Source: Burkholderiales bacterium
Lineage (GTDB): Bacteria > Pseudomonadota > Gammaproteobacteria > Burkholderiales > Burkholderiaceae_C
NCBI GenBank assembly: GCA_030604135.1
Contig: JAUVWL010000004.1
Span: forward strand, 124,001-188,000
DNA length: 64,000 nucleotides
Direction: 5' to 3'
A program made the translations under genes and the position numbers. Below are positions 16,368 to 25,700 of the stretch, in pieces. The first letter of the stretch is position 1; the number at the start of each line of letters is the position of its first letter. The notes under the pieces were generated by a model. The model was not told where the DNA came from and did not search any database. It saw only the letters and a list, made by a program, of their open reading frames with translations.

Positions 16368-17302
16368 GCCATGACCTCGCTGTCGGGTGGTGGCCGTCCG
16401 TCCCAGCAGGCCAGCATATGCCTGCCCACCAGGTCCGGTGCTTCTTCGTGCGCAAGGTGACCCAGACCCTGCAGCCAGACGCTGCGGCCCCGGGCCGACG
16501 CCGGCAGGGCGGCCATGACACGCCTGGACTGCGCGGGCGGAACGGTCCGGTCGCTGGCGCCGACCAGAAGGTCCAGCGGAACGGCCAGGCGCCCCAGGTC
16601 ACGCGCCAGCCCCGGCAGGTCCCAGCTGGCCATCATGGCCAGTGCCCCGCGGACGTGCGCCGGACTGCGAACCAGCCGGTGGTAGAGCGCCGCGCCCTGG
16701 TCATCCAGGCGCGAACCCGTGCTTTCCAGCAGGCGGTTGAGCACGGCAGGGGCTCGCGCATGCCAGGCGAACACACGTGGCACCCAAGTCTGTCCTGCCA
16801 ACAGCCGCGCTGCGGGCGTGAACAGGCGCCCGGCCGTTCCGTCCAGCGGCAGCAAGGCAGGGTTCAGGCCAATCACGCGGCGTGGCGTGATCAGGCCATC
16901 CAGGCACATGCGCAAGGCCAGTGCTGCACCAGCGGAATGACCGACCACCAGGTCTGGCCACCGACCCAGGGCCTGCAGCAGAGCATGGACCGCCCGTGCC
17001 ATGCCGGTCAGGCCCATTTCGGGAGCCTGTACGCCGGCTGGCGGCAAGGCGGTGAAGGCATGGCCGGGCAGATCGGGTGCCAGCACCTCGAAGCGTCGGG
17101 CCAGCAGCGGGCCCAGGTCGCGCCACGAATGGGTGGACGCGCCGGTGCCGTGCAGCAGCAAGGCGCATGGCGCGCCGGATGCGGGCGCTTCGAAGTGCTG
17201 CAGGTGCCAGCGCAGACCATCGCTGGCAACGAAGCGGCTGCATCGGCTGTTCGGCCATTGGGCGCCGTCGCGTTCCCAGATCAGGTCGTCGGCCATCGCC
17301 AT
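16364..17302 (-). CDS. bchO: BchO, alpha/beta hydrolase of the Mg-chelatase operon
   Basis: 312-residue alpha/beta-fold hydrolase. HGTGASTHSWRDLGPLLA forms the oxyanion-side loop, GHSAGAALALRM is the nucleophile elbow with catalytic Ser, DLPGHAFT follows strand 4, and the C-terminal GLGHLAHEEAP carries the catalytic His. BchO proteins are encoded with bchID and are thought to aid Mg-chelatase or bacteriochlorophyll assembly; the substrate is unknown. Start at 17302 (MAMADDL) lies one base after the bchD stop; 17296 is an alternative. Long upstream extensions lie inside bchD and are ignored. Confidence 0.9.
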   Translation of the reverse strand: MAMADDLIWERDGAQWPNSRCSRFVASDGLRWHLQHFEAPASGAPCALLLHGTGASTHSWRDLGPLLARRFEVLAPDLPGHAFTALPPAGVQAPEMGLTGMARAVHALLQALGRWPDLVVGHSAGAALALRMCLDGLITPRRVIGLNPALLPLDGTAGRLFTPAARLLAGQTWVPRVFAWHARAPAVLNRLLESTGSRLDDQGAALYHRLVRSPAHVRGALAMMASWDLPGLARDLGRLAVPLDLLVGASDRTVPPAQSRRVMAALPASARGRSVWLQGLGHLAHEEAPDLVGRHMLACWDGRPPPDSEVMA

Positions 17303-17303
17303 C

Positions 17304-19277
17304 TCATGCCGTCCGCTTCGGCAGGGCCTGCTGCACCGCCTGGCACAGCCCGCTGGCGCCCGCGTGCGGCAGGGCCAGGTAGCGGGCCCCCATGCGGCGT
17401 GCCAGTTCACGGGCGGCTTCCCCCGGCTGTGGTGAGGTGTCGATGAGCAGGGTGCTGAGCCCCTGTTCTTGCAGGCGTGCCGCAGCGGCATGGGCGTCGG
17501 CGGTGGCGCGCTCTCGGCCAGGGCCACCATCGGCCGCGATGTTGGCCCGTCCATCGGTCAGCAGCACCAGCGTGGGCGCCTCGCCACGTCGTCCGATCTG
17601 CTGGCACAACGCGCGCGCCGCCTCGATGCCGCAGGCCAGCGGCGTGCCACCACCACCGGGCAGGGCGGCCAGTTGCCGTTTGGCGCGCACCAGCGAACGT
17701 GTGGGCGGCAACAACACCTGGGCGCCCGTGCCGCGAAAGGCCAGCACGGCCACCTGGTCGCGCCGCACATAGCACTCGGCCAGCAGCAACTCGACCGCAC
17801 CTTTGGCTTCGGCCATGCGGTGCAGGGCCGAGGAGCCCGAGGCGTCGACCAGGAACACGGTGGTGCCGGGCCGGTGCTGCCGGCGCCGGGTCATGCGCAG
17901 GTCTTCCGTGCGCACCAGCACCGGGCGTTCACGCAGGCGGTGGCCCTGGGTATCGGTCGAGAGGTTGGCAGGCCATCGGTCCTGCGCGCCCCATGCGCCG
18001 TCAGCCGCTGAGGCGGTGCGGCGCATGCGCTGCCAGGGGGCGGCTGCCCGCAAGGTATCGATCAGGTGCAGGCGTGCGCCTGTGCCACCGCGCCCCGGAC
18101 GCGAGCCGATCACCCGACCCCGTGCTCCGTTGTCCTGGCTGGCACCGAAACGGCCGTTGCCCCGGGCGCGCCTGGTTGAGAGTGTCCCGGCCTGCAGTTG
18201 CGCCAGCAGATCGGCCGGCAGGCCCACGCGCACGGCATCGGCCAGGCGGTCCTCCAGTGCCTGTGTCGGTGCCTCTTTGTCGGGTTCATCCGGGCGGCCC
18301 TGCTGCTGTGTATCGGCCTCCTGTTGCGCTCCGTCAGGCGGCAGCTCGGCGGGTGGGGCCTGCACTGCCGGTGACGGGTCTGTGCCGTCCTCGTCCGTGG
18401 GCTGTGCCGGCGGGCCGTCCGGCATCCGGGTGGCCCGCGGCGCCAGCACCAGCGCGGCTGCCAGCTCCGCATGCCGTGCCTGCACGTCCTCGCAGCCTTC
18501 CAGCGCGGCCGCAGCCCGTGCGGCCCTCACCGCCAGCAGCAAAGCCCGCATGGACGCCACGCCCCAGGCCGATGCCGTCGCGGCCAGTGCTTGCAGCAGC
18601 CCGTCCGGCACGACCACGCCGCCGCAGCGTGTTTGCGCCTGCGCCAGAGACCGGCGCCAGTTTGGATCCGGTGCGGGCATGGGCCCGTCCTGGTCTGTGC
18701 TGAAGGCGTCGGTGTCCAGGCGGAAGGCCAGGCGGTCGCGCAGCGCTTCGGGGAGGCACTCGCCGTCTTCCTGACCTTCGTCGAGTGCGACCAGGGTCCA
18801 GCGGCAAGGCCAGACCTGTTGTTGTCCGTCGCGCTGCACATCGATCTGGCGACGGTCCATGGCGGCACACAACAGGGCGGCATTCAGCGCGGCGGTGCGT
18901 TCGGCCATGGAGAGCAGCAACACACCGCCGTCGGCGCGCGCCAGCAGGCCGGTGAACACCACCGGGCGGCCCTGCTGCAGCGTGGCGGGCAGGTCCAGGC
19001 CACCCAGCAGGGCCGATTCGTTGGCGTGGTGTGGCAGTTTCAACCAGGGTGCGTCAGGGCGCAGCAGGGCGCGCAAACCGCTCAGCCAGGCGTCGCGTCG
19101 GGGGCCGGGGCCGCCACACAGCACCACTCCCCCCAGCCCCACGGGGTCCACGGCCAGCAGGGCCAGCACCCACTGCGCGGACGCGGGCAGGCCCGGCCCC
19201 AGGCCCCATGCCGGAGACGACAGGTCTGGTGTGCCGGCAGAGGACCCGGGTGCCAGCGATGGCGCGGCCCCCGGCAT
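17304..19277 (-). CDS. bchD: Magnesium chelatase subunit BchD
   Basis: AAA+-plus-integrin-I-domain subunit that partners BchI in ATP-driven Mg insertion into protoporphyrin IX with BchH (not in this window). 657 residues from the ATG at 19277, two bases after the bchI stop. The N-terminal AAA+ half is degenerate, with no intact P-loop, as in the family. An acidic Pro-rich linker (about residues 290-350) precedes the C-terminal von Willebrand-type domain with the MIDAS motif DASGSSA and LLTDGRAN. C-terminus ALPKRTA. Confidence 0.95.
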   Translation of the reverse strand: MPGAAPSLAPGSSAGTPDLSSPAWGLGPGLPASAQWVLALLAVDPVGLGGVVLCGGPGPRRDAWLSGLRALLRPDAPWLKLPHHANESALLGGLDLPATLQQGRPVVFTGLLARADGGVLLLSMAERTAALNAALLCAAMDRRQIDVQRDGQQQVWPCRWTLVALDEGQEDGECLPEALRDRLAFRLDTDAFSTDQDGPMPAPDPNWRRSLAQAQTRCGGVVVPDGLLQALAATASAWGVASMRALLLAVRAARAAAALEGCEDVQARHAELAAALVLAPRATRMPDGPPAQPTDEDGTDPSPAVQAPPAELPPDGAQQEADTQQQGRPDEPDKEAPTQALEDRLADAVRVGLPADLLAQLQAGTLSTRRARGNGRFGASQDNGARGRVIGSRPGRGGTGARLHLIDTLRAAAPWQRMRRTASAADGAWGAQDRWPANLSTDTQGHRLRERPVLVRTEDLRMTRRRQHRPGTTVFLVDASGSSALHRMAEAKGAVELLLAECYVRRDQVAVLAFRGTGAQVLLPPTRSLVRAKRQLAALPGGGGTPLACGIEAARALCQQIGRRGEAPTLVLLTDGRANIAADGGPGRERATADAHAAAARLQEQGLSTLLIDTSPQPGEAARELARRMGARYLALPHAGASGLCQAVQQALPKRTA

Positions 19278-19279
19278 GG

Positions 19280-20311
19280 TCAATCGCCCAGCAACTCGGC
19301 CACCGCGCGCTGAACCCGCGTACCGGCGTCGGCGTTGTCCAGCGGGTTGCGGCGCAGCCGGTGTCGCAGCGCCGGGGCGGCCACCTGCCGCAGATGCCCG
19401 AGATCGACCTTGGCGTGGCCATCCAGCGCCGCCTGCGCGCGCGCCGCGCGAATCAGGGTCAGGTCGCCCCGCAGCCCGTCGGTGCCCAGGTGCATGCACA
19501 GGGCGGCGGCCCGTTCGCGTGTCGTGTCGGGCACCTGGATCTCGGGCAGGCGCTTGCGCGCGGCCACCAGCCGTCGTCGCACGGCTGTGTCGCGGGCTTG
19601 CCACTGGGCGACAAAGGCGGCCCGGTCCTGCTCGAAGGCCTCGCGGCGCTTGACCACCTCGACGCGTTCGGCCAGCGAGGCTGGCGTGCGGACCTCCACC
19701 GCCAGGCCAAACCGGTCCAGCAACTGCGGTCGCAGCTCGCCTTCTTCCGGGTTGCCGCTGCCCACGAGCACAAAGCGGGCCGGGTGCCGCACGCTCAGGC
19801 CCTCGCGCTCGACCACGTTTTCGCCCGAAGCCGCCACGTCAATGAGCAGGTCGACCAGATGGTCTTCGAGCAGGTTGACCTCGTCGATGTAGAGAAAGCC
19901 CCGGTGGGCCTGGGCCAGCAGACCTGGCTCGAAGGCCTTGACGCCTTGTGACAAGGCCTTCTCCAGATCGAGTGCACCCACCACACGGTCTTCGGTGGCC
20001 CCCAGTGGCAGGTCCACCACCGGTACCGGTGCCGTGGCGGTCCGGGTCGCCCGGCCGTCGGCCGGTCGCAGGCGCGCGCAGTCCTCGCAAGCCGTGGCCG
20101 AGCCTGCGGGGTCGCAGCGGTAGCGACAACCGTGCACCACCTTCATGGGCGGCAGCAGGCCGGCCAGTGCCCGCACCGCTGTGGACTTGCCGGTGCCGCG
20201 GTCGCCCAGCACGAGCACACCGCCGATGCTGGGGTCGATGACCGCGATCAGGATCGCGGTTTTCATCTCGTCCTGGCCAACGATGGCCGAGAAGGGGAAG
20301 TGTTGTGCCAT
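19280..20311 (-). CDS. bchI: Magnesium chelatase ATPase subunit BchI
   Basis: AAA+ ATPase of Mg-chelatase, 343 residues from the ATG at 20311 (MAQHFPFSAIVGQDEMK). Walker A GDRGTGKST, Walker B GFLYIDEVNLLEDH and the sensor segment LVGSGNPEEGELRPQLLDRFG are intact. The Cys-containing insert YRCDPAGSATACEDCARL is typical of BchI/ChlI. First gene of the bchIDO-bciB operon; a TTG start 21 bases upstream is less likely. Confidence 0.97.
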   Translation of the reverse strand: MAQHFPFSAIVGQDEMKTAILIAVIDPSIGGVLVLGDRGTGKSTAVRALAGLLPPMKVVHGCRYRCDPAGSATACEDCARLRPADGRATRTATAPVPVVDLPLGATEDRVVGALDLEKALSQGVKAFEPGLLAQAHRGFLYIDEVNLLEDHLVDLLIDVAASGENVVEREGLSVRHPARFVLVGSGNPEEGELRPQLLDRFGLAVEVRTPASLAERVEVVKRREAFEQDRAAFVAQWQARDTAVRRRLVAARKRLPEIQVPDTTRERAAALCMHLGTDGLRGDLTLIRAARAQAALDGHAKVDLGHLRQVAAPALRHRLRRNPLDNADAGTRVQRAVAELLGD

Positions 20312-20341
20312 GGAGAGCCCAGTATGGCACAAGCGGGCTGA

Positions 20342-20384
20342 TGTCGAGAAGTTGTACAGACTAAATTGTCAACTCATATGGACA
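20342..20384. promoter_or_regulatory. bchI promoter region with one exact and one near PpsR box
   Basis: TGTCAACTCATATGGACA (20367-20384) is an exact TGT-N12-ACA box containing TTGACA on the minus strand as a candidate -35; it overlaps the 3' end of the adjacent RND gene. Exactly 8 bp away, TGTCGAGAAGTTGTACA (20342-20358) is TGT-N11-ACA, one base short of consensus. The arrangement mirrors the crtE and bchC promoters. The -10 match is poor. Confidence 0.65.
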
Positions 20385-23300
20385 TATCGGCCGGCAGGTG
20401 GTGTGGGCGCTTGCGTCGCATGAAGCCCTGGTAGAGCAGGGGCACGATGAACAGGGTCAGCATGGTGGAGAACACCAGACCCCAGACGATGCTGGCCGCC
20501 ACCGGGCCCCACAGCAGGCTCTTGCCGCCAATGCCGAAGGCCAGGGCAAACAGGCCACCCACGGTGGTGGTGGTGGTGATCAGGATGGGCACCACCCGGC
20601 GCCGGCCGGCCTGCACGATCGCGTGAACCGTGCTCATGCCGCCGGCCAGGCGGCGGTTGGCTGCATCGATCAGCACGATGGCCGAATTCACCGCGATTCC
20701 GCCCAGGGCGATCACACCGTAGAGCGTGTAGATCGAAAGTGGATTTCGCGAAATGGCCAGACCGTAGGCCACTCCAGAGAAAGCAAAAATCACGGCACAC
20801 ATGACCATGAAAGGTTGCCAGTAGCTGCGGAACTGGGCGGCCAGTATCAGGTAGATGAAAAAGAGGCCGAACAGCAACATGAAAGCCATGGCTTGAAGGC
20901 TCTCCTGAATTTCTTCCAGCTCCCCTGAAAAGTCCAGATCAACACCGGGGTGCTGGGTGCGGACCTTCTCCCACTCGGCCTTGATGAAGTTGTTGGCGGC
21001 CACCGTGTCGGTGACGTCCTTGTCCAGGTTGGCCTCCACGGTGGTGGTCCGGCGCAGGTTGTAGTGGCGGATGACACCCCGGCCCGGCTCCACCTGGGCC
21101 TGCACGAGGGCACCCAGGCGGGTGACCTGACCCGAAGGCAGCACCACCGGTTCATCCAGCACGCTGGCGGGGTCCAGCGGCAGGTGTTCGCCCTTGCGCA
21201 GGGCCCGGTCCGAGCGCACCCGCAGCTCGATCTTGTCGCCCTCGTCGCGGGTGAAGGCCACCACCTCGCCGTCGATCGCCAGCCGCACCAGGCGCGAGAC
21301 CTGGGCGGCGCTCAGGCCAGCCTCCCGCAGCGCGTGTGGGTCCATCTGCAGCCGCAGCTGGGGGCGTCCGGGCAACTGGTCGTCCTGCACGTCGGTGGTG
21401 CCGGGGATGCGCGCCACGATGGATTTGAGCGCCTCGCTGGCGGCCGCGATTTCCTCGAAGGTGTCGCCACGCACCTTGACGCTGATCGGCCGGCCCGAAG
21501 GCGGTCCGCCCGAGAGCACGGTGAAACTCTTGCTCCCGGGCCCATCCATGCCTTCGATGATGGCGCGCATGTCGTCCACCACCTCGGCAACTTCCCTGGC
21601 GTCCGGGGTCCGCGGATTCAGTGATACGAACACCTGTCCGTACAGGTCGCCATAGACGATGTCGGTGTCGGTGAATTTGATGCCGGCCGTCGAAGTGACC
21701 GAGCGGGCCTCGCCTTCCAGCCCGATACCGCGCAATTGCTCCCGCACCACCCGTTCGACCCGCTGGGTCTCTTCGAGCGTTTCTTCCAGCGCGGCGCTGG
21801 CGGGCATGTCGACGTTGACGTAGAAGGCGCGGATCGGGTCGAAGGCAAAGAACTGCACCCGCACCACCTCGGTCACCAGCAGGCCCACCGCCGCCGCCAC
21901 CGAGGCCACGCCGACCAGGGCAAAGCGCTTGGGCCGGCGCAGCACGTAGGCCAGGGCCTGTCCGTAGCGCAAGCGCAGCTTTCGTGTCAGCTGCTCGCGA
22001 CGCCGCTGCGAGCGCGAGGGCTGGTCAAAGCGAACACCGACCACCGAGACATGGACGGGCAACATCCAGAAGGCCTCGAGCAGCGAGATCATCAGGGCCA
22101 GCGTGACCACAAATGGGATCACGAACATGAACTTGCCCACGATGCCCGGCAACAGCATCAGCGGCAGGAAGGCCGCCAGCGTCGTGGCCACCGACGCCAG
22201 CACCGGCTTCCAGACCTCCAGGATGCCGTCCAGGCTGGCCTGCAACACCTGCTGGCCGCGCTGCATGCGGTAGTAGATCGCCTCGACCACCACCACCGCC
22301 TGGTCCACCAGCATGCCCAGGGCGATCACCACCCCCAGCAGCACCGACACGTTCACCGTGTAGTCCATGGTGTTGAGCACCGCAAACGTGCCCATGAGCG
22401 AAAACGGAATGCCAAACGCCACCAGCAGGCCGATGCGCCAGCCCAGGAACAGCCAGCACACCGCCAGCACCAGCAGCACGCCGTACAGCGCGTTGGTCTG
22501 CATGACACCAATGGCTTCCTGGGTGGGCACGGTCTGGTCGTCGGTGAGCACCAGTTGCAGGCCGTCTTCGGCCAGCACCGCGTTTTCACGCTCGATGAAG
22601 GCCTTGAGCCGGTCCACGAGTTCGATGGTGTTGGTGCCGGACTTCTTGCTCAGCGTCAGGCCGATGGTCGGTCGGCCGTCCATGGCCGCCAGTTGCGACG
22701 CGGGTGCGCGCGCGCGCTCGATGCGGGCCACCTCGCCCAGGCGTGTCACCACATCGGGCCGGGCCATGGAGCGCACGGGCAGATCGATCAAGGCCTGGGG
22801 GTCCGTCTGCACCCCCTGCACGCTGACCGACCAGGCGCCACTCTGGGTTCGCAGCGTGCCCCCGGTCGTGTCGCGCCACCAGCCTGATAAGGTGTCCGCC
22901 ACATCGGAGGACAGCAGGCCGCGCGCGGCCAGGGCCTGCGGGTCCGGGCTGACCAGGATCTCGGGGTTGCGCAGACCCGCTGCCGACACCTGATCGACAC
23001 CTGCGATGCCTTCCAGGGCGCTTTTGATCCGGCGCGCCTGGCGGCGCAAGGTCTCGTCGTCGGCCTGACCCATCAGCACCATGGAGGCGGTGGGAAAGCC
23101 GTTGCTGGTGGTGATCTCCAGAATCAGCGGATCGCTGGCCTCGCGCGGCAGTTCGCCCGAGGCCCGGTTCTGGATTTCGCGGCGCAGGTCCGCCATGCGC
23201 TTGTCGAAGGTGCGCTCATTGATGTCGCGAAAACGCACCAGCAGCGTGGCGGCGTTCTCCCGCGAGTTGGAAATCACGAAGCGCACATCGGCCACGCCCC

Positions 23301-23514
23301 GGATGCCGTCCTCCAGCGGGTTGGTCACCAGGCGCTCGATCTCTTCGGCGCTGGCACCCGGCAGAGTCACGGTGATGCTGACCCAGTTGAAATTGATTTC
23401 CGGATCCTGCTCACGCGGCATGGTGGCGTAACTCAGCAGACCCAGCAGGAGAATCACCACAAAAGCGATGTTGGCCAGCGGGTGGTTCGTCAGCAGCGAG
23501 CGCAGAAAGGCCAT
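20374..23514 (-). CDS. RND-family efflux transporter permease (system 1)
   Basis: 1046-residue inner-membrane RND pump with the usual two-fold repeat of 12 helices and two large periplasmic loops. It starts MAFLRSLLTNHPLANIAFVV and contains MPREQDPEINFNWVSI, the TM4 region GMLVDQAVVVVEA (about residue 400) and the second-half GGIAVNSAIVLIDAANR. AcrB-type pumps carry two Asp in TM4; here the pair is Asp-Gln, so proton coupling may differ. It lies 15 bases after its adaptor gene, on the same strand. No outer-membrane partner is nearby and the substrate is unknown. Its last codons overlap the bchI promoter. Confidence 0.9.
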   Translation of the reverse strand: MAFLRSLLTNHPLANIAFVVILLLGLLSYATMPREQDPEINFNWVSITVTLPGASAEEIERLVTNPLEDGIRGVADVRFVISNSRENAATLLVRFRDINERTFDKRMADLRREIQNRASGELPREASDPLILEITTSNGFPTASMVLMGQADDETLRRQARRIKSALEGIAGVDQVSAAGLRNPEILVSPDPQALAARGLLSSDVADTLSGWWRDTTGGTLRTQSGAWSVSVQGVQTDPQALIDLPVRSMARPDVVTRLGEVARIERARAPASQLAAMDGRPTIGLTLSKKSGTNTIELVDRLKAFIERENAVLAEDGLQLVLTDDQTVPTQEAIGVMQTNALYGVLLVLAVCWLFLGWRIGLLVAFGIPFSLMGTFAVLNTMDYTVNVSVLLGVVIALGMLVDQAVVVVEAIYYRMQRGQQVLQASLDGILEVWKPVLASVATTLAAFLPLMLLPGIVGKFMFVIPFVVTLALMISLLEAFWMLPVHVSVVGVRFDQPSRSQRRREQLTRKLRLRYGQALAYVLRRPKRFALVGVASVAAAVGLLVTEVVRVQFFAFDPIRAFYVNVDMPASAALEETLEETQRVERVVREQLRGIGLEGEARSVTSTAGIKFTDTDIVYGDLYGQVFVSLNPRTPDAREVAEVVDDMRAIIEGMDGPGSKSFTVLSGGPPSGRPISVKVRGDTFEEIAAASEALKSIVARIPGTTDVQDDQLPGRPQLRLQMDPHALREAGLSAAQVSRLVRLAIDGEVVAFTRDEGDKIELRVRSDRALRKGEHLPLDPASVLDEPVVLPSGQVTRLGALVQAQVEPGRGVIRHYNLRRTTTVEANLDKDVTDTVAANNFIKAEWEKVRTQHPGVDLDFSGELEEIQESLQAMAFMLLFGLFFIYLILAAQFRSYWQPFMVMCAVIFAFSGVAYGLAISRNPLSIYTLYGVIALGGIAVNSAIVLIDAANRRLAGGMSTVHAIVQAGRRRVVPILITTTTTVGGLFALAFGIGGKSLLWGPVAASIVWGLVFSTMLTLFIVPLLYQGFMRRKRPHHLPADMSI

Positions 23515-23529
23515 GACGCGGACCCCGGT

Positions 23530-24624
23530 TCAGTTGCCGCCGGCCGACAGGCGCACCGCCTGACCGTCCTGCAGGGCCGCCTGGCCACGGACCACCAGTT
23601 GCAGGCTGCCTGGCCAGTCCGTCGGCACAGGCGTCACACGCCCTTCCTGGGCCCCGGGCAGGCCGCGAAACCGGACGGTGGCCTCCGAAGCGCTGCCGAC
23701 CACCTCGAACACGCCGAGGCTGCCATGGCGGCGAACCAGCCAGTGGGGTGGCAGGTGGGGGCGGCCATCCTCCCAGCGCAACTGGCCCGCCGTGCCTGCG
23801 GCAGGGGCCCCGGCCGCGGCCCCGAAGGCCAGCCGGGCTGTGCGCGTGCGTGTTGGTTCCGCCACCGTGCCGCCCACCCTCAACAGGCGCACCGGGTGGC
23901 TTTGTCCTTCGGCCTCGAAGCGCAGGCTGCGCGCCTGGGGCAGGCTGCTGGCGTCCAGCGGGTCCAGCGTGGCGTCCAGTTCGACCGCTCCCTGTTCGAC
24001 CAGCACATAGAGCAGGCTGCCCGGCGCCACGGCTTCACCGGTCTGCGCCAGCCGTTCGACCACCTCGGCGTCGAATGGTGCCCGCAGCACCGTCTTGTCC
24101 AGTTGTCGCTGCGCGGTGGCCAGCTGGGCCCGGTTGGCGTCGGTTTCGGAGCGGATCAGTGCCACTTCGGTCTCGCGCTGCGCCAGCGCCTCGGACGAGA
24201 AGAACCCCTGCGCCGTGAGCTCCCTGGCCCTCTGCAGCTGGGCTTGCGCCAGTCCCAGGCGGGCCTGGCTGGCCTCGAGTGCGGCGCGTGCGCGTTGCAC
24301 GCCCAGTTCGGCATCTCTGGGATCCACGCGGGCCAGCACCTGACCGCGTTGCACGCTGGCGCCGACGTCGGCGGTCCATTGCTGTAGTGTGCCGGCCACC
24401 TCGGCCGACAGACGCGAGACGTTGCGCGCGCGCACACGCGCTGGCGCCTCGCGCACCGGGAACACCTGGCCCGCCTCCAGTCGGACGGTTTCGACCGCCG
24501 TGGCCGCGGCCGAGCCGGTCTGGGCGAGCGCCATCGCTGAAGACAGGGCGCTCGTCAGCAGCAGCAGGCACAGGGTGCGACGCGGGGCCCGGTTTGTCCG
24601 GGCAGACATCGAGGTGGCGGTCAT
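23530..24624 (-). CDS. RND periplasmic adaptor protein (system 1)
   Basis: 364-residue HlyD/AcrA-type membrane fusion protein. A signal peptide (CLLLLTSALSSAMALAQ, cleavage near residue 35) precedes a lipoyl half-motif (VGASVQRGQVLARVDPRDAEL), a coiled-coil hairpin (about residues 95-160), the second lipoyl half (LRAPFDAEVVERLAQTGEAVAPG) and beta-barrel domains. It is 42 bases downstream of hpnC and 15 upstream of the permease, so all three are likely cotranscribed. A start at 24609 is also possible. Confidence 0.88.
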   Translation of the reverse strand: MTATSMSARTNRAPRRTLCLLLLTSALSSAMALAQTGSAAATAVETVRLEAGQVFPVREAPARVRARNVSRLSAEVAGTLQQWTADVGASVQRGQVLARVDPRDAELGVQRARAALEASQARLGLAQAQLQRARELTAQGFFSSEALAQRETEVALIRSETDANRAQLATAQRQLDKTVLRAPFDAEVVERLAQTGEAVAPGSLLYVLVEQGAVELDATLDPLDASSLPQARSLRFEAEGQSHPVRLLRVGGTVAEPTRTRTARLAFGAAAGAPAAGTAGQLRWEDGRPHLPPHWLVRRHGSLGVFEVVGSASEATVRFRGLPGAQEGRVTPVPTDWPGSLQLVVRGQAALQDGQAVRLSAGGN

Positions 24625-24666
24625 GGGTATCCAGTCAGTTCAGATCACGAGGGCACAGGGCGGGAT

Positions 24667-25569
24667 TCACATTCGCAGGCTGCGCCAGAGCAGGAGCGGA
24701 ACATCAGCGCGACCGACGGTGGGGCGGTGTCGCCAGCTGCGGTGCTCAAGCTGCGCGATCCGGTCGAGGATGCGCAGACCGCCTTGTACCACCAGTCGCA
24801 ATTCCCAGCCGGCGCGACCGGGCAGTCGATGCACCAGCGGCGCGCCCTGCAGCATCAGGCCACGAGCATGCCGGCACAGTTCGGCCACCACGTCCTGTCG
24901 GGCCTGTTCGCTGGCGCTGTCCTGGCGGCTGGCGTCGGTGTCGAAGTCGGCATGCTCAAGCCCGTGCGCTGCAAGCAGGTCGCTGGGCAGGTAGTGCCGC
25001 TGCCGTGGCAGATCGACACTGAGGTCCTGCCAGAAATTGATCAGTTGCAGGGACGAACAGATCAGGTCGCTTCGCTGCAGCGACTCGCTGTCATCCACAC
25101 CATACAGGTGCAAAAGCAATCGGCCCACCGGGTTGGCCGACAGCCGGCAGTAGGCGAGCAATTCGTCGCGGTGGGCGTAACGGTGGGCGTTGCCGGTGTG
25201 GCGCACGTCCTGTTCGAAAGCGCTGAGCAAGTCGTGCAGCAGATCGACCGGCAGGTGGTGCTCGCGCAGGGCGAGTTGCAGGGGAACAAAGACCTGGGGC
25301 CAGGCGGCACTGTCCGGCTCCGCATCGTCGGCTGCCCGTTCCAGGGCCGAGCGGTAGCGCGCCAGCGACGACAGCCGCTCTGCGGTGCTGGCGTCACCTT
25401 CATCGGCCAGGTCGTCGGCGGTGCGCGCGAAATGGTAGATCGCCGCCACGGGCGCGCGCAAAGCGGCCGGGCAGAGCCACGAAGCGACCGGGAAGTTCTC
25501 GTAGTGCGACACGCCGCCCGCCAGGCCCTGGCTCCTGTTCTCAAGCGTGCGAATGGGCGTCGATGTCAT
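24667..25569 (-). CDS. hpnC: Hydroxysqualene synthase HpnC (squalene/phytoene synthase family)
   Basis: 300-residue member of the squalene/phytoene synthase superfamily. VSHYENFPVASWLCPAALR and AAIYHFARTADDLADEG match HpnC, which converts presqualene diphosphate to hydroxysqualene in the HpnCDE route to squalene and hopanoids. The second Asp-rich region is LINFWQDLSVDLPRQRHYLP. Partner genes hpnD and hpnE and a squalene-hopene cyclase are not in the window. Neighbouring carotenoid genes make CrtB a tempting alternative, but the N-terminal signature favours HpnC. The ATG at 25569 (MTSTPIRT) was chosen over 25614, which overlaps an operator-like dyad. Confidence 0.85.
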   Translation of the reverse strand: MTSTPIRTLENRSQGLAGGVSHYENFPVASWLCPAALRAPVAAIYHFARTADDLADEGDASTAERLSSLARYRSALERAADDAEPDSAAWPQVFVPLQLALREHHLPVDLLHDLLSAFEQDVRHTGNAHRYAHRDELLAYCRLSANPVGRLLLHLYGVDDSESLQRSDLICSSLQLINFWQDLSVDLPRQRHYLPSDLLAAHGLEHADFDTDASRQDSASEQARQDVVAELCRHARGLMLQGAPLVHRLPGRAGWELRLVVQGGLRILDRIAQLEHRSWRHRPTVGRADVPLLLWRSLRM

Positions 25570-25597
25570 GGGGTATTGGTGGGGTCCCGTACAATTT

Positions 25598-25611
25598 ACT
25601 AACCGGTCAGT
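25598..25611. promoter_or_regulatory. 14-bp dyad operator between hpnC and RND system 2
   Basis: ACTAACCGGTCAGT is a palindrome (ACT-n-ACCGGT-n-AGT, symmetric except for the two n positions). Its placement in the 131-base divergent gap and its form resemble operators of TetR-type efflux regulators. No TetR gene lies nearby, so the cognate regulator would be elsewhere. Confidence 0.5.
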
Positions 25612-25700
25612 CATTAATTATCTGCGCCTGTCTCCTGGGTGTTGCGTTCCTGCGCAATTCCTTGGGTCTTGTCGGACTTTCTCTATCTAAAGTCTCCAGC

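Noticed and set aside
20342..20358. TGT-N11-ACA as a standalone PpsR site
   Set aside because: It is one base short of consensus; reported only as the degenerate partner of the adjacent exact box because the 8-bp spacing fits.
24667..25569. Phytoene synthase CrtB, expected near carotenoid genes
   Set aside because: The N-terminal HYENFPVASWLCP and AIYHFARTADDLADEG blocks are those of HpnC; typical CrtB blocks were not seen.
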